Assembly (NCBI GenBank): GCA_004552515.1
Contig: SFOF01000129.1
Coordinates: 1 to 6,313 of the forward strand
Direction of reading: 5' to 3'
Source: Clostridiales bacterium
Lineage (GTDB): Bacteria; Bacillota; Clostridia; Christensenellales; Aristaeellaceae
DNA: 6,313 nucleotides
The notes under the pieces are model-generated. The model made no database searches. It was not told where the DNA came from and saw only the letters and a list, made by a program, of their open reading frames with translations. The stretch's first letter is position 1, and each line of letters opens with the position of its first letter. Both the position numbers and the translations under genes were made by a program. This document shows positions 4,412 to 6,313 of the stretch, piece after piece.

Positions 4412-6127
4412 ATGAATCAGAAATATGCGGTGCCCTATGCGGCCAGCGCGCCGATGGGCGGCGTGACGCTCAGGGGCGGACGGCTGGGCAAGGCGTTTGA
4501 GAACAACATCGCCTTCCTCAAGGGCTTCGAGCTGGATCGCATGATGTATTACTATCGCGTCCATGCCAAAAAGGCGGCGCCCTCCGTGCCGTACGCCTGG
4601 CAGTCGGGCCATTTCGAGATCAACCTGAAGGGACAGACGGCCGGCGAGTTCCTCTCGGGCGCGTGTACGTCGCTTCTGTGGGTGGACGATCCCGAGCTGC
4701 GCGCCAAGGCCGACGCGGTCGTGGCTGAGATCGACGCGTGCAAGGACGACGACGGCTTCATCATGCCCATCACGCGTGACGAGTTCCACACCAAGGAATA
4801 TCCCAACTACACCCGCGCGTGGATCACGTTCGGCCTGCTGGACGCGGGCTACGCGGGCAACGCGCGCGCGTTCGAGCTGGCGCGCTCCATGACCGATTAT
4901 TTCAACACCTGCGATCTTCTGCCCTATGTCAAGGATATGAATCTGGGCTTCCAGGGCATCCTCGTGGGCACGCGCGTGTACGATTCGCCGGTCGGCAAGC
5001 GGGACGATATCGACGTGTGCGAAAAGTATTACCGCGAGACGTGGTGGCTTGAGCAGCTGCTCGAGGACAATCACCGCGCCATCTATCAGCATCCCGGCAA
5101 TCATCCGCACTCCACGCTGCTGACAACGCTCGAGGGCTACTGCGATCTGTATCGCGCCACGGGCAACGAGCTGTACATCAACGCCGTCCGGCACGCGCTC
5201 AGGATGTATGAGGACAAGTGGCAGCACGTCGGCGGCGGCATCAATATGTGCGAGGACGACACCTATTATCCCGGCTGCAACTGGCTGAGCATGAGGCACA
5301 ACTACAACGAGCTGTGCTCCACCAACTTCTGGGTGCTGCTCAATCAGCGCATGCACCTGCTCGAGCCGGACAACGCGCACTATGTGGACGAGATGGAAAA
5401 CTCGATCTACAATGTGCTGCTGGCCGCGCAGGTCGAGGATCGCGGCTTCCACTATCTCAACTTCCTGGAGGGCGGCAAGGACGCGCGCTGGCAGGATCGC
5501 TGCACCTGCTGCGCCTCGCTGGGCACGCGCCTTGTGGGTCTGCTGCCTCAGATGCTCTACACCACCTGCGGCAATACCGTCTACGCCGACATCTACGCCC
5601 CGAGCGAGGCCGAGCTGAACATCGCCTCCGGCCGCGTGAAGCTGGCCTGCGAGACCGATATTCCGGACGGCGGCCATGTGAAGATCGAGGTGCAGGAGGC
5701 CGCCGCGCCGTTCACGCTCAAGGTGCGTATTCCGCGCTGGGCGGCCGAGCCTGTGCGCATCCTCGTCAACGGCGAGGAGGTCGCGGGCGCGCCCTGCGGC
5801 TATGTGGCGCTGGATGTGAAGGCGGGCGATGTGATCGAGTTCACCGTGCCCATGCGCTTCAAGGTCACGCGTTACACCGGCGGCGAGGAGCTGGTGGGCG
5901 CGCAGCGCTATGCGCTGGAGTACGGCCCGCTGCTCTACGCGGCGATGGGCCCCAGCATCGTCCATGTCAACTGGGATGTCGAGCATCCCGAGGACGAATT
6001 CGAGTTCATTCCCGGCGAAAAGCGCAAAATGCGCATGAAGCACGACAACGCGCACGAATACTGGGCGTATATCGACATCGCCGACGAGCCGTTCAGCGTG
6101 TATCCCGTGGTCGGCAGCAGAGACTGA
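4412..6127 (+). CDS. DUF1680/GH127-type glycoside hydrolase, putative beta-L-arabinofuranosidase
   Basis: Predicted cytoplasmic enzyme (571 residues, no signal peptide) that would remove beta-L-arabinofuranose from plant-derived oligosaccharides. In GH127 enzymes a zinc-bound cysteine is the nucleophile, with the metal held by one Glu and three Cys. Here NELCS gives E300 and C302, and RCTCCAS gives C366 and C367; by position C366 should be the nucleophile. The acid/base Glu is less certain; E281 in GGGINMCEDD is a candidate. Residues about 20-395 look like the helical barrel (with YYRETWWLE and HPHSTLL) and the rest like beta-sandwich domains, including FTLKVRIPRW. It is somewhat shorter than the roughly 650 residues of characterised GH127 enzymes. 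The start is firm: GGGGAGG lies 8 bases before the ATG. No transporter or second glycosidase is in the window. GH146 or another DUF1680 specificity is possible; the family is surer than the substrate. Confidence 0.88.
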   Translation: MNQKYAVPYAASAPMGGVTLRGGRLGKAFENNIAFLKGFELDRMMYYYRVHAKKAAPSVPYAWQSGHFEINLKGQTAGEFLSGACTSLLWVDDPELRAKADAVVAEIDACKDDDGFIMPITRDEFHTKEYPNYTRAWITFGLLDAGYAGNARAFELARSMTDYFNTCDLLPYVKDMNLGFQGILVGTRVYDSPVGKRDDIDVCEKYYRETWWLEQLLEDNHRAIYQHPGNHPHSTLLTTLEGYCDLYRATGNELYINAVRHALRMYEDKWQHVGGGINMCEDDTYYPGCNWLSMRHNYNELCSTNFWVLLNQRMHLLEPDNAHYVDEMENSIYNVLLAAQVEDRGFHYLNFLEGGKDARWQDRCTCCASLGTRLVGLLPQMLYTTCGNTVYADIYAPSEAELNIASGRVKLACETDIPDGGHVKIEVQEAAAPFTLKVRIPRWAAEPVRILVNGEEVAGAPCGYVALDVKAGDVIEFTVPMRFKVTRYTGGEELVGAQRYALEYGPLLYAAMGPSIVHVNWDVEHPEDEFEFIPGEKRKMRMKHDNAHEYWAYIDIADEPFSVYPVVGSRD

Positions 6128-6161
6128 TCGACCGCCTTCCCTTGAGGACAAATTGAATGAG

Positions 6162-6198
6162 GGGCGCGTTGCCGGACGCAATGCGCCCTTCTGCTTGT
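6162..6198 (+). terminator. Hairpin terminator after the GH127-type gene
   Basis: GGGCGCGTTGC (6162-6172) pairs with GCAATGCGCCC (6178-6188) across CGGAC, an 11-bp stem with one G-U pair, followed by TTCTGCTT. The T-tract is broken, so termination may be partial. It begins 34 bases after the stop codon. Beyond it, to 6313, I see no gene. Confidence 0.7.
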
Positions 6199-6271
6199 CA
6201 AAGAAGAGCGACGGCGCGCGTCCCTTTTCGCTTGGCGGCGCGCCCGCGCAGGATCAGAAACGTCCTTTGAA

Positions 6272-6298
6272 GGGGCGGGCAGGCCCCGTCAATTTTTG
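6272..6298 (+). terminator. Weak second hairpin near the right edge
   Basis: GGGGC-GGGCAG-GCCCC (6272-6287) is a 5-bp stem followed, after GTCAA, by TTTTT (6293-6297). The gap before the T-run weakens the call. It could be a backup terminator for the glycosidase. Confidence 0.25.
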
Positions 6299-6313
6299 AA
6301 ACAGCTTCCAAAG

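Noticed and set aside
5218..6156. A 312-codon plus-strand frame overlapping the glycosidase
   Set aside because: An Arg/Ala/Gly-rich out-of-frame shadow with no start signal; the glycosidase frame explains the sequence.
4373..6181. A 602-codon open frame on the minus strand opposite the glycosidase
   Set aside because: It is the antisense shadow of a GC-rich gene. The product is His/Ala/Val/Arg-rich with no domain, while the plus-strand protein has family motifs, a promoter, a ribosome site and a terminator.
6205..6245. Extra GC-rich hairpins downstream of the glycosidase terminator
   Set aside because: Short GACG/CGTC and GCGCGC pairings are expected in such GC-rich DNA and no T-tract or gene end is associated with them.

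Overview
The window looks like a GC-rich, low-G+C-phylum-style (Bacillota/Clostridia) gut commensal chromosome. The codons are GC-rich. The promoters, however, are textbook sigma-A hexamers with 17-bp spacers in short AT-rich islands, and most genes have purine-rich Shine-Dalgarno sites. A LacI regulator beside a plant-glycan glycosidase fits a gut or rumen saprotroph. This placement is inference; nothing in the window names a species.

Layout, left to right. Positions 1-123 hold no gene but carry an inverted copy of a short dispersed repeat. Positions 124-1605 (minus) encode an apparently intact phage-type terminase large subunit (ATPase plus nuclease) with no portal, small terminase or other phage gene beside it in the window. 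A roughly 330-bp divergent intergenic region follows, with a perfect sigma-A promoter for a small XRE-type HTH protein (1940-2200, plus) and a clear rho-independent terminator after it. Next is a LacI-family regulator (2408-3394, plus), then about 1 kb without a credible gene (3395-4411), then a DUF1680/GH127-type glycoside hydrolase (4412-6127, plus) with a consensus promoter and its own hairpin terminator.

The LacI gene and the hydrolase probably form a local sugar-response unit. Both upstream regions carry a 14-bp near-palindrome with a central CG, TRTTAACGWTCATA, and in the hydrolase promoter it sits over the predicted transcription start. Each copy matches the ideal palindrome TATGAACGTTCATA at 12 of 14 positions. 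A CcpA-type cre site is the main alternative reading.

The most unusual part is the gap between these two genes. It starts with three related 30-bp hairpin units, two of them inside a 96-bp imperfect tandem duplication that is in exact register and shows paired stem changes. Two exact copies of a 31-bp repeat lie further in; an inverted copy of its 18-19 bp core flanks the terminase at 67-85. The gap also has a 14-bp inverted repeat pair and a 9-bp perfect stem capped by GCGA. I read this as a cluster of dispersed, RNA-foldable intergenic repeats rather than a protein gene. I see no CRISPR array, tRNA, rRNA or transposase.
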